Assembly: GCA_964526695.1 (NCBI GenBank)
Contig: CAZGJA010000137.1
Coordinates: forward strand, 12,007 to 76,006
Origin: JABWBH01 sp964526695
GTDB taxonomy: Bacteria; Planctomycetota; Phycisphaerae; UBA1845
Direction of reading: 5' to 3'
DNA: 64,000 nt
Within the stretch, counting starts at the first letter, position 1. The number at the start of each line of letters is the position of its first letter. A program made the position numbers and the translations under genes. Positions 35,255-43,704 of this stretch are shown here, one piece after another. Under the pieces are notes generated by a model, which saw only the letters and a list, made by a program, of their open reading frames with translations, was not told the DNA's origin and searched no databases.

Positions 35255-36142
35255 ATGCCCCCGGGTTCTCAACTCGAAACGCGCGAAACCGCTCCAGAGC
35301 CGGGCGCTGGCCGCGATGGCCTGCGGGAGAGCATCCACTTCGTGCGTTCGCTGCCGTTTGAGTGGAAGGAAGCCGAGGCCTCGCAGCGCATACTCTGGGC
35401 GGGTGCGGGGTCCATGATTTTCGTCCTCATTCTGGTGATGAATTTGATTGGGGCCAGAACAGGATCGTCCCGGGCAGTCTTGATTTCGCCGTTCATAGCG
35501 CTTGCGTTGGCTTTTTTTATCATCAGGACATGGCGCCTCCGCAAGGCTCGTCAGGCCATGAGCGGCTTGGAAGCGCTCTGTGGTCCGTCCCCCTGTCGGC
35601 TCGTATGTCTCGGCTCGCCTGCCTGGCTCGAAGAATTCGGCCCGCTGGCCAACGTGCCCTTCCAACCGGCGATATTCTTCACGCTGGATCCGGTGTCGAC
35701 TCGAAGAGGCAAGACGGGCTTGACGTGGGCTCTGGCCATCCTGTTGATCGCTTGCTTTTGGTGTTTGTCCGCTCTGCGGGGCGGTTCATTTATCCAAGGC
35801 GGCGTCTTCAAGCTGTGGACGGGTTTCTTTGTCGCATACGCGACGACACACTGGATCCTCTGGCCGACGTACTACAGAATTGTCCCGGGTCGTTTGGACA
35901 TTGTTGAGTTTAGCAACGTCCCATGGATTGGCACGACAAGGTGTACTTCGATTTCTCTGCGCGATGCCTGCGTCCTGATCGATCTGCAGAAGTCCATTGC
36001 CTTGCTCAACGCCATGGGAACGCAGCACCAGATTCCATTTCTCCTTGTTCGCGAGCCGCGTCGATTTGCCCATACGCTGCTGATGGGTACGGTTTCCACA
36101 TATGAGCCGGCTCCCTTGCCGCACGGCGAGTTGGTTGGATGA
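35255..36142 (+). CDS. Hypothetical membrane protein
   Basis: The 295-residue protein has four predicted TM segments (about 48-67, 75-92, 152-172, 182-200) and soluble ends. I recognise no family; the C-terminal part (YYRIVPGRLDIVEFSNV) resembles the PH-like parts of small bacterial membrane proteins, which is weak. It starts 7 bp after the DUF2752 gene, and its stop overlaps the next start (ATGA at 36139). Its base composition is slightly less GC-rich than its neighbours. Confidence 0.7.
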   Translation: MPPGSQLETRETAPEPGAGRDGLRESIHFVRSLPFEWKEAEASQRILWAGAGSMIFVLILVMNLIGARTGSSRAVLISPFIALALAFFIIRTWRLRKARQAMSGLEALCGPSPCRLVCLGSPAWLEEFGPLANVPFQPAIFFTLDPVSTRRGKTGLTWALAILLIACFWCLSALRGGSFIQGGVFKLWTGFFVAYATTHWILWPTYYRIVPGRLDIVEFSNVPWIGTTRCTSISLRDACVLIDLQKSIALLNAMGTQHQIPFLLVREPRRFAHTLLMGTVSTYEPAPLPHGELVG

Positions 36143-36897
36143 GCGTGGTCCGAGACAATCGCAATTGCGATGCAATGCAGAGACAATGGCTGACGGACAT
36201 TTCGCAAGAACTCCGCAGCACCGTGGCGCCCTTGCGATTCGGCAGCGCCGTCGCATTCGTTTACAACCCCCTCGACTACGCATGGCACGCGCACGCGGCT
36301 TATCTGGATCGCTACGGACAAGGTCGCCGCGAGGTGCTGCTGCTCGGCATGAACCCCGGTCCGTGGGGCATGGCGCAGACGGGCGTGCCGTTTGGCGAGG
36401 TGGCGGCGGTGCGCGACTGGATGGGGATCGAGGCGGCGGTGGGTCGGCCCCGGCGCGAGCATCCGAAGAAGCCCGTGCTGGGCTTTGCGTGCCGGCGCAG
36501 CGAGGTCAGCGGCGCGCGGCTCTGGGGCTGGGCGCGGCAGCGTTTTGGCACGCCCCGGCGGTTCTTCAAGACGTTCTTCGTCGCCAACTACTGCCCGCTG
36601 ATGTTCCTCGACGCCGGCGGGCGGAACCTCACGCCGGACAAGCTGCGCGGACCGGCCATCGACCGGCTGCACCGCGCGTGCGACGCGGCGCTGGTCGAGC
36701 TGGTGCGCCTCCTGCGCCCGCGCATCGTCGTGGGAGTCGGCGCGTTCGCGGAAGCGCGCGCGCGGATCGCCCTGCAAGGGCTTGACCTGAAGATCGGCCG
36801 CATGCCGCACCCCAGCCCCGCAAGCCCCGCGGCGAATCGCGGCTGGGCGCGGCAAGCGGAGCAGGCGCTGGCTCACCTCGGCATTCATCTCCCCTGA
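36139..36897 (+). CDS. SMUG1-type uracil-DNA glycosylase
   Basis: The 252-residue protein carries the SMUG1 active-site motif GMNPGPWGMAQTGVPFG (70-86) and the second motif HPSP (224-227). SMUG1 enzymes remove uracil and oxidised pyrimidines from DNA. The ATG overlaps the stop of the membrane-protein gene. Together with the MutM-type glycosylase at 33532-34428 it makes a small base-excision-repair neighbourhood, though the two are divergently oriented. Confidence 0.93.
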   Translation: MSVVRDNRNCDAMQRQWLTDISQELRSTVAPLRFGSAVAFVYNPLDYAWHAHAAYLDRYGQGRREVLLLGMNPGPWGMAQTGVPFGEVAAVRDWMGIEAAVGRPRREHPKKPVLGFACRRSEVSGARLWGWARQRFGTPRRFFKTFFVANYCPLMFLDAGGRNLTPDKLRGPAIDRLHRACDAALVELVRLLRPRIVVGVGAFAEARARIALQGLDLKIGRMPHPSPASPAANRGWARQAEQALAHLGIHLP

Positions 36898-36905
36898 TCC
36901 TGTCT

Positions 36906-36995
36906 TCTCTGCGCTCTCTGCGCCTCTGCGCGAGACCTGCATTTTCAACCAGAAAAGGGCGGAAGGCTCGCGCAGAGGCGCAGAGACCGCAGAGA
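36906..36995. repeat. Long inverted repeat of CTCTGCG units
   Basis: Arms 36906-36934 and 36967-36995 (29 nt, one mismatch) are built of repeated TCTCTGCG-type words and flank 32 bp. The hairpin lies 9 bp after the SMUG1 stop and could act as a terminator or transcript-end protector. Similar CTCTGCG palindromes are common between genes in many bacteria. Confidence 0.75.
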
Positions 36996-37037
36996 GCAGA
37001 ATGCGATGAGTGGCTTTCATCCAGACGCGATCGCGGG

Positions 37038-37043
37038 TTAGAT
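37038..37043 (+). promoter_or_regulatory. -10-like hexamer before the GT-C-like gene
   Basis: TTAGAT ends 6 nt before ATG 37050. The GGAGG in between is too close to the ATG (1 nt) to act as a ribosome binding site, so a leaderless start is possible. Confidence 0.3.
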
Positions 37044-37049
37044 GGAGGC

Positions 37050-39137
37050 ATGAATGCGGCGAGATTGGATGGAGCGATGGGTGCAGCGAGGCCCAGTGGG
37101 AACCTGACCGCCGCGCGGGACGGGCAAGCCGGCGGGGCCGGGCATCCGCCGCGCCGGTGGGATCGCGCGGCCGAGCTGCTCGTCGTCTTCCTCATCGGCG
37201 TGGCGCTCATGCAGTATCTCTACAGCGCCACGCCCGACGCGGCGCGGGGCCTGCCCGCGGCGCTGCCCGGCAACGACGACTTCTACCACCTCAAGATGGC
37301 GCTGCTCCTGCCGCAGATCGGCCTGCCCGACCGGCTGGACTGGCTGCAGCAGACGATCTTCGCCGACCGCTTCGTCAGCCATCACTACGGGTTCCACGTT
37401 TACCTTCAGCCGTTCGTCCACCTGTTCAGCGATCCGGTGATCGGCGCGCGGTGGGCGATGTCGGTGTCGTTCGGGCTGGTGCTGGCGTGCGCGGTGCTGC
37501 TGCTGATGATGGAGGGCGTGGGGCATCGGTGGTTGTGGCTGACGCTGATGCTGCTGCTGCCGGACGACTTCTACGTGCGGCACACGTACGTCCGCGCGAT
37601 CGACCTGTCCCTGCTGTGCCTGCTGCTGGGGATGATGTGCCTGTTTCGCCGGCGATTCGTGCTGCTGGGCGTCGTGCTGATCCTCTATACGCACATCTAC
37701 CTCGGGTCGTTTTTCCTGATCGTGATTGCCGGCATTCACTGGATCGGGCAGCGGCTCGGCGCACGCGAGTCCTGCGTTGCAAGTCGCGGAGCTGCGCCGT
37801 CCGAATCAGGCCGCAGACCGGCTGCACGGCTTACGGAGGTCTTCCGCCTGCCGGTCATCGTGCTCATCGGCGCGGGCGTCGGCCTGCTGACGCATCCGTA
37901 CGGTCGCGGCGCGATCGGCTTTCTGCGCACCCAGATTTTCGGCAGCGGGCTGACGCCGCAGGTGTCCGTCGGGCGCGAGTGGAACCCCTACGAGAACGTC
38001 TGGGATTTCGCCATGCGCATGGGCGTGCCGATGACGGCGCTGGCGACGGGCATCGCACTGCGCCTTTTGCGCGGCAGGCGACTGCGGACGAGCGAATGGA
38101 CGACGCTCGTGGCGGCGCTGTTTTTCTTCGCGCTCACGCTGAAGGCGCGGCGCTTCGTCGAGTACTTCCCGGTGTTCGCCATTCTCGCCACGGCCATGCT
38201 GGCGTCGCCGGCGCTGGGCATGGGGAGATCCACGGTCGCACGGCGCAGCATCTCCGCGGATCCCGTCATCAGCGGCGTGAAGCTCATGCTGGGCGGCTGG
38301 GGCCTGTACGCAAGCTGGCAGTACCTTCACGCCGGCCAGGACAAAGCCTGGTTCATCGGCGCGGCCATGCTGGTCGGGCTGTACGCTTTCGTCGTCATCG
38401 AGCTTCCGATCCTCCTTTCCCTGCGGCAACCCGTGCGCGTCGCGCGCTCGGCCACGACGGGAGTCCATGCCGTCGCGCCCTCGACAGAGGATGTTTCATC
38501 CCCCCCCCCTCTGCGAACGCCGTTGACCGCGGCCGCCGATGCCGGTGTGGCGGTCGCGATCCTGGGCGTGCTGGCGCTATCGGCCTATCCCGTGCAGCAC
38601 CGCGTGCAAAGCTGGTGCGAGGGCAACTACGACCTGCCCGCCATTCAGCGCGTCATGGAGTTCGTCAAGGAGCGCTCGCAGCCCGGCGACATCGTCTTCA
38701 CCGACGACTGGGACATTTTTCCCGTGTACTTCTATTTCAACGACAAGAACCGCTACGTCGCGGGCCTGGACCCGATGTTCAGCTACGAGCGCGATCCGGA
38801 GCTTTGGGAGCGTTACAAGCTGCTGACGCGCGGACAGGCCCCGCTGACGACGAACGTGAAGCTGCCGCGCCGCGACGAGCAAGGCCGCGTCGAGATGCTC
38901 GAGCAGAAGATCACCGTCCCATTGGAGGACATCCGCGATCGCTACCACGCGCGGTTTATTGTCGTGGACAGCGACCACCAGCCGTTCGCCCACAAGCTCA
39001 ACGCCGCCCGCGGATTCGTCCGCAGAATCTACCCGCCGGACTCCGATCGCGCGAAGAAACCGCCGTACAGCGTGTACGAAGTCCTCGCGGAGAAGGCGCC
39101 GTTGAGCGGGCAGGACGCGGTCGTGACCGAACCCTGA
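37050..39137 (+). CDS. Multispanning membrane protein, GT-C glycosyltransferase-like
   Basis: The 695-residue protein has about ten TM segments (from about residue 43 to 545) and a soluble C-terminal domain (about 550-695). The first loop after TM1 contains GNDDFYHLKMALLL, with the adjacent acidic residues expected of a GT-C enzyme that uses a lipid-linked sugar donor. A second acidic loop motif (DDFYVRHTYVRAIDLSLL) follows TM4. The C-terminal part (GDIVFTDDWDIFPVYFYFN) resembles the tails of other planctomycete GT-C proteins. The acceptor is unknown. It is annotated by architecture, not by close match. Confidence 0.7.
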   Translation: MNAARLDGAMGAARPSGNLTAARDGQAGGAGHPPRRWDRAAELLVVFLIGVALMQYLYSATPDAARGLPAALPGNDDFYHLKMALLLPQIGLPDRLDWLQQTIFADRFVSHHYGFHVYLQPFVHLFSDPVIGARWAMSVSFGLVLACAVLLLMMEGVGHRWLWLTLMLLLPDDFYVRHTYVRAIDLSLLCLLLGMMCLFRRRFVLLGVVLILYTHIYLGSFFLIVIAGIHWIGQRLGARESCVASRGAAPSESGRRPAARLTEVFRLPVIVLIGAGVGLLTHPYGRGAIGFLRTQIFGSGLTPQVSVGREWNPYENVWDFAMRMGVPMTALATGIALRLLRGRRLRTSEWTTLVAALFFFALTLKARRFVEYFPVFAILATAMLASPALGMGRSTVARRSISADPVISGVKLMLGGWGLYASWQYLHAGQDKAWFIGAAMLVGLYAFVVIELPILLSLRQPVRVARSATTGVHAVAPSTEDVSSPPPLRTPLTAAADAGVAVAILGVLALSAYPVQHRVQSWCEGNYDLPAIQRVMEFVKERSQPGDIVFTDDWDIFPVYFYFNDKNRYVAGLDPMFSYERDPELWERYKLLTRGQAPLTTNVKLPRRDEQGRVEMLEQKITVPLEDIRDRYHARFIVVDSDHQPFAHKLNAARGFVRRIYPPDSDRAKKPPYSVYEVLAEKAPLSGQDAVVTEP

Positions 39138-39464
39138 CGCCGCCGCGTTGGGCAGCAGGAAGAACCGCATGAGTCGCCGGTTTGCCAACCGGCGATTGCA
39201 GCACAGGTTTCCAACCTGTGCCGGCATGGAAACAGCCGGAATCTGGGAAACCCCAGAACAGCCGCATTCTGAGAATCGCCCGACCGCCGACCGGCGACGG
39301 CCCGCAGCGGCGCAATCGTGAAGAGCACGACCGCGCCCCGCTGTCCCAGGCGCCAGGGCCTGTCGCGGGACGCCAGACCTTGCCGCCCGCCCGCTTGGAA
39401 ATCGTGGCGGGAAAGGGCAGATGTGGCCCTTTGGCTCGAAGCGGCGAGTTGAGAACCGCGCGGC
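39138..39464. other. Intergenic region with dispersed palindromes
   Basis: Near 39176-39222 lie two small palindromes of the CCGGTTTGCCAACCGG and CACAGGTTTCCAACCTGTG kind, a family also seen near 17.5, 47.85 and 52.6 kb. The rest of the stretch to the tRNA promoter shows no coding signal. Confidence 0.6.
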
Positions 39465-39492
39465 TTGTTGTGGACGAAAACGCCGATAGGAT
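39465..39492 (+). promoter_or_regulatory. Promoter of tRNA-Tyr
   Basis: TTGTTG (39465-39470), 16 nt, TAGGAT (39487-39492), about 20 bp before the mature tRNA 5' end. Confidence 0.55.
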
Positions 39493-39511
39493 ACCGGCTG
39501 CCTGCACGGCA

Positions 39512-39594
39512 GGGCGTGTGCCCGAGTGGCCAAAGGGGACGGGCTGTAAACCCGTTGGCGTTAGCCTACGAAGGTTCAAATCCTTCCGCGCCCA
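39512..39594 (+). tRNA. tRNA-Tyr (anticodon GTA)
   Basis: An 83-nt class II tRNA. The acceptor GGGCGTG pairs with CGCGCCC (one G-T pair), the anticodon loop CTGTAAA reads GTA, a long variable arm follows (TTGGCGTTAGCCTACG region), and the T arm has GGTTCAAATCC. CCA is not encoded. metF starts 24 bp downstream. Confidence 0.95.
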
Positions 39595-39618
39595 TTTCAT
39601 GCGGCGAAGGAGCGGCTG

Positions 39619-40518
39619 ATGCGCATCCGCGATCAGATCGATCAGCATTCGCCGACCCTCTCGTTCGAGTTCTTCCCCCCCAAGGACGAGATGGGCTTCT
39701 GGGATCTTTATCGGACGGTGGAGGCGCTCCGCCCGCTCCATCCCGACTACGTTTCCGTGACTTACGGCGCCGGCGGCGGCACCCGGCGCAAGACGGTCGA
39801 GCTGGTCGCGCGGATCAAGTCCGACATCGGCATCGAGCCGCTGGCGCACATCACCTGCGTCGGCGCCTCGAAGGATGAGATTGCAGGCGTGCTCGACGAC
39901 CTGAAGGCGCGCGGCGTCGAGAACGTGCTCGCCCTGCGCGGCGATCCGCCGGAGGGCACCGGACTCTTCGCGCCCGTCGAAGGCGGATTCGCCCATGCCA
40001 ACGAGCTGGTAGCCTTCGTCCGGGAGCGCTATCGCTTCTGCCTCGGAGCCGCCTGCTACCCGGAGGGCCACCCGGAATCGCCGAGCCTGGATGCCGACCT
40101 CGACCACCTGAAGCGCAAGGTGGACGCCGGCGTGGACTTTCTGATCACGCAACTGTTTTTCGACAACGCGGACTTTCTCCGCTTCCGCGAGCGGGCGCAG
40201 CGCGGCGGCATCGGCGTGCCGATCATCGCCGGGATCATGCCCATCCTCTCCGTCAAGCAGATCAAGCGGTTCACAAAAATGTGCGGCGCGAAAATTCCCG
40301 CCGACCTGCTCAACCGGATTGAGTCCGTCGAGGACGACGCCGAGGCGGTGCGGCACGTGGGCACGTTCCACGCCACGCAGCAGTGCCTCGGGCTGATCGC
40401 CGAAGGCGTGGCGGGGATTCACTTCTACACGCTCAACCGCTCGACGGCCACGCGGGCGACGTTCCAGTACATCAAGACGGAGCTGCCGAGGTACCGCCGG
40501 GGAATCGCGCCGGCGTAG
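39619..40518 (+). CDS. metF: 5,10-methylenetetrahydrofolate reductase
   Basis: The 299-residue protein has the MetF TIM-barrel signatures SFEFFPPKDE (about 15-24), YVSVTYGAGGGTR (about 44-56), NVLALRGDPP (about 109-118), ITQLFFDN and GIHFYTLNRS. Length and motifs fit the standard FAD enzyme that reduces methylene-THF to methyl-THF for methionine synthesis. ATG 39619 has AAGGAG about 7 nt upstream. Confidence 0.97.
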   Translation: MRIRDQIDQHSPTLSFEFFPPKDEMGFWDLYRTVEALRPLHPDYVSVTYGAGGGTRRKTVELVARIKSDIGIEPLAHITCVGASKDEIAGVLDDLKARGVENVLALRGDPPEGTGLFAPVEGGFAHANELVAFVRERYRFCLGAACYPEGHPESPSLDADLDHLKRKVDAGVDFLITQLFFDNADFLRFRERAQRGGIGVPIIAGIMPILSVKQIKRFTKMCGAKIPADLLNRIESVEDDAEAVRHVGTFHATQQCLGLIAEGVAGIHFYTLNRSTATRATFQYIKTELPRYRRGIAPA

Positions 40519-40573
40519 GCATCGGCGGCCCGGCTGGTTGCCTGAAGCACCGTCTGGTGGCCCGGGCGGGTGG

Positions 40574-40681
40574 CACGGTCTGGCGTACTCGCCAGGCCGT
40601 GGTGTCAGGGTGGCATGGCCTGGCGTACTCGCCAGGCCGTGGCGTCCGGGTGGCATGGCTTGGCGTACTCGCCTAGCCATG
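40574..40681. repeat. Three REP-like hairpins at exact 40-bp spacing
   Basis: Hairpins start at 40574, 40614 and 40654. Each is 28 nt: outer stem CAYGGYY/RRCCRTG, T/A or T/T position, inner stem GGCG/CGCC, loop TACT, and each is preceded by GGGTGG. They are in reverse orientation relative to the copies at 2531 and 53963. Confidence 0.85.
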
Positions 40682-40791
40682 CTTCGGGATAAGCGCGCCC
40701 TTTGCCGCCGAACACGGGTCCGTTGCTGCGGACCTCTGCCACCTGCAGCAGGCACACATGATCCTGCCGGCGGCGCTTCCTTATCCACCGG

Positions 40792-40832
40792 ACCCTCCCC
40801 CGGCCCCTCCCTGGAAGGGAGGGGAGTTACGC
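40792..40832. repeat. GC-rich hairpin element
   Basis: A C-rich run, CCCCTCCCT, GGA, AGGGAGGGG forms a strong stem. It is related to sequences at 8886-8917 (inside a kinase gene) and 52535-52564. Confidence 0.6.
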
Positions 40833-40891
40833 AAGACCAAGCGTGAAGGGAGGGGGGGCGGAGCGGTGCTACCGCGCTGCCACGAAAGCCG

Positions 40892-40921
40892 TTCGACGCG
40901 CGCCCGCTGCTTCCCTAAAAT
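40892..40921 (+). promoter_or_regulatory. Promoter of the E1 alpha gene, probably leaderless
   Basis: TTCGAC (40892-40897), 18 nt, TAAAAT (40916-40921). ATG 40929 follows after 7 nt with no ribosome binding site. Confidence 0.5.
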
Positions 40922-40928
40922 GCACCCC

Positions 40929-42014
40929 ATGCCGCGAGAACCATTTGACGTGGGGTTGGTTGTTGAGTCGCTGTCGATCTTGGATGAGCAGGGTCGCGCG
41001 GACGAGGCGCTGGATCCGAAGCTGCCGACGGACGTGCTGCGCAAGATGCACCGCTTCATGGTGCTGACGCGCAAGCTCGACGAGCGGATGATCATGATGC
41101 AGCGTCAGGGCCAGATGGGCACGTTCGCGCCCAACCGCGGGCAGGAGGCCATTCAGATCGGCTCGGTCCTGCCGCTGCGAAAGGACGACTGGTACTCGCC
41201 GTCGTACCGTTCGTTCGGCGCGCAACTCTGGCGCGGATGGGCGATCGACCAGCTCCTGCTGCTGTGGGCGGGGTACTTCGAGGGGTTCGCGCTGCCCGAA
41301 GGCGTCAACGAGATGCCCATGTCGATCGTGATCGGCTCGCACGTGCCGGTGGCCGTCGGACTGGGGATGGCGATCAACTACCGCGGCGGCGACCAGGTGG
41401 TGCTGGTCAACTTCGGCGACGGGGCGTCCTCCGAGGGCGACGTGAGCGAGTCGCTCAACTTCGCGGCCGTGTACAAGGCGCCGGTCGTGTTCCTGTGTGA
41501 GAACAATCAATACGCGATTTCCACGCCGTTCGAGCGGCAGACGGGGGTCAAGACGCTCGCCCAGCGCGGCGTAGGCTTCGGCATCCCCAGCCTGCGCGTG
41601 GACGGCAACGACGTGCTGGGGATGGCGGCGGCGTCGCGCGAGGCCGTGGATCGCGCCCGGGCGCACAAGGGTCCGACGTTCATCGAGGCGGTGACTTACC
41701 GCATGGAGATGCACACCACGGCGGACGACCCGAAGGTGTACCGCAGCGACGACGAGGTGCGGCGATGGGAGAGCAAGGATCCCATCGCGCGGTTCGAGAC
41801 GTACCTCAAGGCCCGAAAGGTTCTCGACGACCGGGATATCGCCGCCGTGGCCGACGAGATTGAGGAGGAGCTTCGCCTCGCCCGCGACCGCTTCAGCGCC
41901 CGCGCCGTGCAGCGCCCGCGCGAGGTGTTCGACTTCCACTACGAGACGCTGCCGCCGGACCTCGCCGAGCAGAAGGCCGAGTACCTCGCCAAGCTCGATC
42001 GCTGCGGGGCGTAG
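40929..42014 (+). CDS. pdhA: Thiamine-dependent dehydrogenase E1 component, alpha subunit
   Basis: The 361-residue protein contains the thiamine diphosphate motif from GDG (163-165) to NN (192-193), the substrate-channel part ANRGQEA-like (FAPNRGQEAIQIG) and the conserved C-terminal TYRMEMHTTADDP with a phosphorylation-loop-like Y/D pattern. It fits pyruvate dehydrogenase E1 alpha; branched-chain 2-oxoacid dehydrogenase is possible. No E1 beta or E2 gene follows, which is unusual for this family. ATG 40920 is also in frame; 40929 suits the promoter. Confidence 0.88.
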   Translation: MPREPFDVGLVVESLSILDEQGRADEALDPKLPTDVLRKMHRFMVLTRKLDERMIMMQRQGQMGTFAPNRGQEAIQIGSVLPLRKDDWYSPSYRSFGAQLWRGWAIDQLLLLWAGYFEGFALPEGVNEMPMSIVIGSHVPVAVGLGMAINYRGGDQVVLVNFGDGASSEGDVSESLNFAAVYKAPVVFLCENNQYAISTPFERQTGVKTLAQRGVGFGIPSLRVDGNDVLGMAAASREAVDRARAHKGPTFIEAVTYRMEMHTTADDPKVYRSDDEVRRWESKDPIARFETYLKARKVLDDRDIAAVADEIEEELRLARDRFSARAVQRPREVFDFHYETLPPDLAEQKAEYLAKLDRCGA

Positions 42015-42373
42015 CGATCCAGTCCAGAAGGACGGAGAGGGTTGCTCGCCCAACCGCGCCCATAAGGCAGCGGGCTTTGTGTGCAAGCCTCTCACGAGAA
42101 CGCCAATCGTCCGCCCCCTGACCAGGCTGTGCGGGCGCATAGAGGAGGGCTTGCGCACTGTCGCCCTCGCTTATGCTTCGGGTTCTGAAAAGGAGTCCAA
42201 GCCGGCAATTCGAACCCGAGGCGCAAGCGAGGGCGCCGTTCCGCAGGACGGCAGGCGTGTGCCAGTGCGTCCCAGTCCACATGCAAACGGCCCGACATCG
42301 ACTCTGCGCGGCACACGCTGTACGATCCTCGATCCGCAGTGAGAATGGCCGAATTCACGATGGAGGGACACCC
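42015..42373. other. Intergenic region with possible promoter
   Basis: TCGACT (42298-42303), 17 nt, TACGAT (42321-42326) is a promoter candidate for the hydrolase gene, about 48 bp before its start. Nothing else is recognised. Confidence 0.4.
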
Positions 42374-43165
42374 ATGCCGAACGCCACGATCGCCGACGGT
42401 TCGCTGCACTATGAGATTCACGGGTCTGGCCCGCCCGTGGTGCTGGTTCACGGCTTTCCGCTCTCCGCCAAGCTGTGGGAATCGACGGTCGCCGCACTTC
42501 GCGGTCAGTGGAAGCTCATCGTGCCGGAGACGCGCGGGCTGGCGCGCAGCACGGGGGCGCGCAACGCCACGATGGCCCGGTATGCGGACGACCTCGCGGA
42601 CCTGCTGGATCACGTCGGCGAGAGCAGGCCGGTTGTGCTCGTCGGGATGTCCATGGGCGGATACACCGCGTTCGAGTTCTTCCGGCGGCATCGCGATCGG
42701 CTCCGCGCCCTGGTTCTGGTGGACACGAATCCCAAGCCCGACGCGCCGCAGAAAGCCGAGGAGCGTCGGGCGATGGCGCAGCGCGTGCTGAAGGAAGGCA
42801 GCGGCGTCGTGGCCGAGGCGATGATGCCGAACCTGTTCGGACCTCACGCGGCGCCGGAGCTTCGGGACGAGTGGCGGGGGATCATCAGCGGGTCCGCGCC
42901 GGAGGGCGTCGCGGCCGCGCTGCGCGCGATGGCGGATCGCGCGGATTCGGTCCCGACCCTGTCAAAGATCGACGTGCCGACGCAGGTGCTCGTCGGGGAG
43001 CACGACGCGATCACCCCGCCGGACACGGCCCGCGCGATGCACGGCGCGATTCGCGGCGCGCGGCTCGACATCATCCCCGGCAGCGGGCACATGCTCCCCG
43101 TCGAGCAGCCGCGAGCGTTCGAGATCGCCGTGTCGGACTTTCTCGGCGGACTTCACAAGCCCTGA
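42374..43165 (+). CDS. Alpha/beta-hydrolase fold protein
   Basis: The 263-residue protein shows the oxyanion-hole motif VLVHGFPLS, nucleophile elbow GMSMGG (S93), acid D211 (GEHDAIT) and histidine H239 (GSGHMLP). It resembles the enol-lactone hydrolase/RsbQ/esterase group; the substrate is not predictable. GGAGGG lies 8 nt before ATG 42374. No pathway neighbours are present. Confidence 0.88.
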   Translation: MPNATIADGSLHYEIHGSGPPVVLVHGFPLSAKLWESTVAALRGQWKLIVPETRGLARSTGARNATMARYADDLADLLDHVGESRPVVLVGMSMGGYTAFEFFRRHRDRLRALVLVDTNPKPDAPQKAEERRAMAQRVLKEGSGVVAEAMMPNLFGPHAAPELRDEWRGIISGSAPEGVAAALRAMADRADSVPTLSKIDVPTQVLVGEHDAITPPDTARAMHGAIRGARLDIIPGSGHMLPVEQPRAFEIAVSDFLGGLHKP

Positions 43166-43704
43166 CGCTCCGCGGTCACCCCCGCGCAGGCGGGGGCCCA
43201 GACGCACCGCCAAGTCGCTGGATTCCCGCCTGCGCGGGAATGACGGAGGTAGTTCGTCGCTCCGCGACGAGAGGGGTAGTTCGTCGCTCCGCAACGAGAA
43301 GGGTAGTTCGTCGCTCCGCGACGACACCGGATTCCCGTATTCGCGGCCGTGCGGATTGATATCGCGGCCCGCGCGGCAATGACGGACCTGGCCCTCCGCC
43401 ACGCGCGGCGAAGCCATTTCGCACGAGGGCCGTCCTGCTCTTAACCCAACCTTTGCGCTCCCCTCGCGCTTCCCTCGCCTGTTCTTCGCGCTGTCGCCCT
43501 ACCGTGCCCTCATGTTGTGTGTGTCGATCGACGATCCGCGATCCGTTGCTAGCCGCTTCGAGCGGGCTTGGACGGGTGACGCATGGCGGCTTCGGAATTA
43601 GCCGCCTGCTCACATTGCCTTCAACACGGCATCACACAGCGCGCTTATGTTCCGTCTTCGGAAAGACGGTTGGTTTCTTCCCCTGTTTCGCAGGAGTACA
43701 CGAG
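43166..43704. other. Intergenic region with repeats
   Basis: After a CGCAGGCGGG/CCCGCCTGCG-type inverted element (about 43184-43247, a sequence type frequent between genes in many GC-rich bacteria) comes a 27-bp tandem repeat (43248-43328). The remaining 370 bp to the pseudopilin gene show no gene; it probably contains that gene's promoter. Confidence 0.55.
43248..43328. repeat. 27-bp tandem repeat, three copies
   Basis: Units 43248-43274, 43275-43301 and 43302-43328 each contain the small palindrome TCGTCGCTCCGCGACGA (one substitution in the middle copy). Read on the minus strand they would encode nine-residue SDELPLSSR-like repeats, but no real gene is seen there. Confidence 0.85.

Noticed and set aside
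42092..42847. Minus-strand frame opposite the alpha/beta hydrolase
   Set aside because: The plus strand carries the intact Ser-Asp-His hydrolase motifs; the antisense frame is low-complexity Arg-rich.
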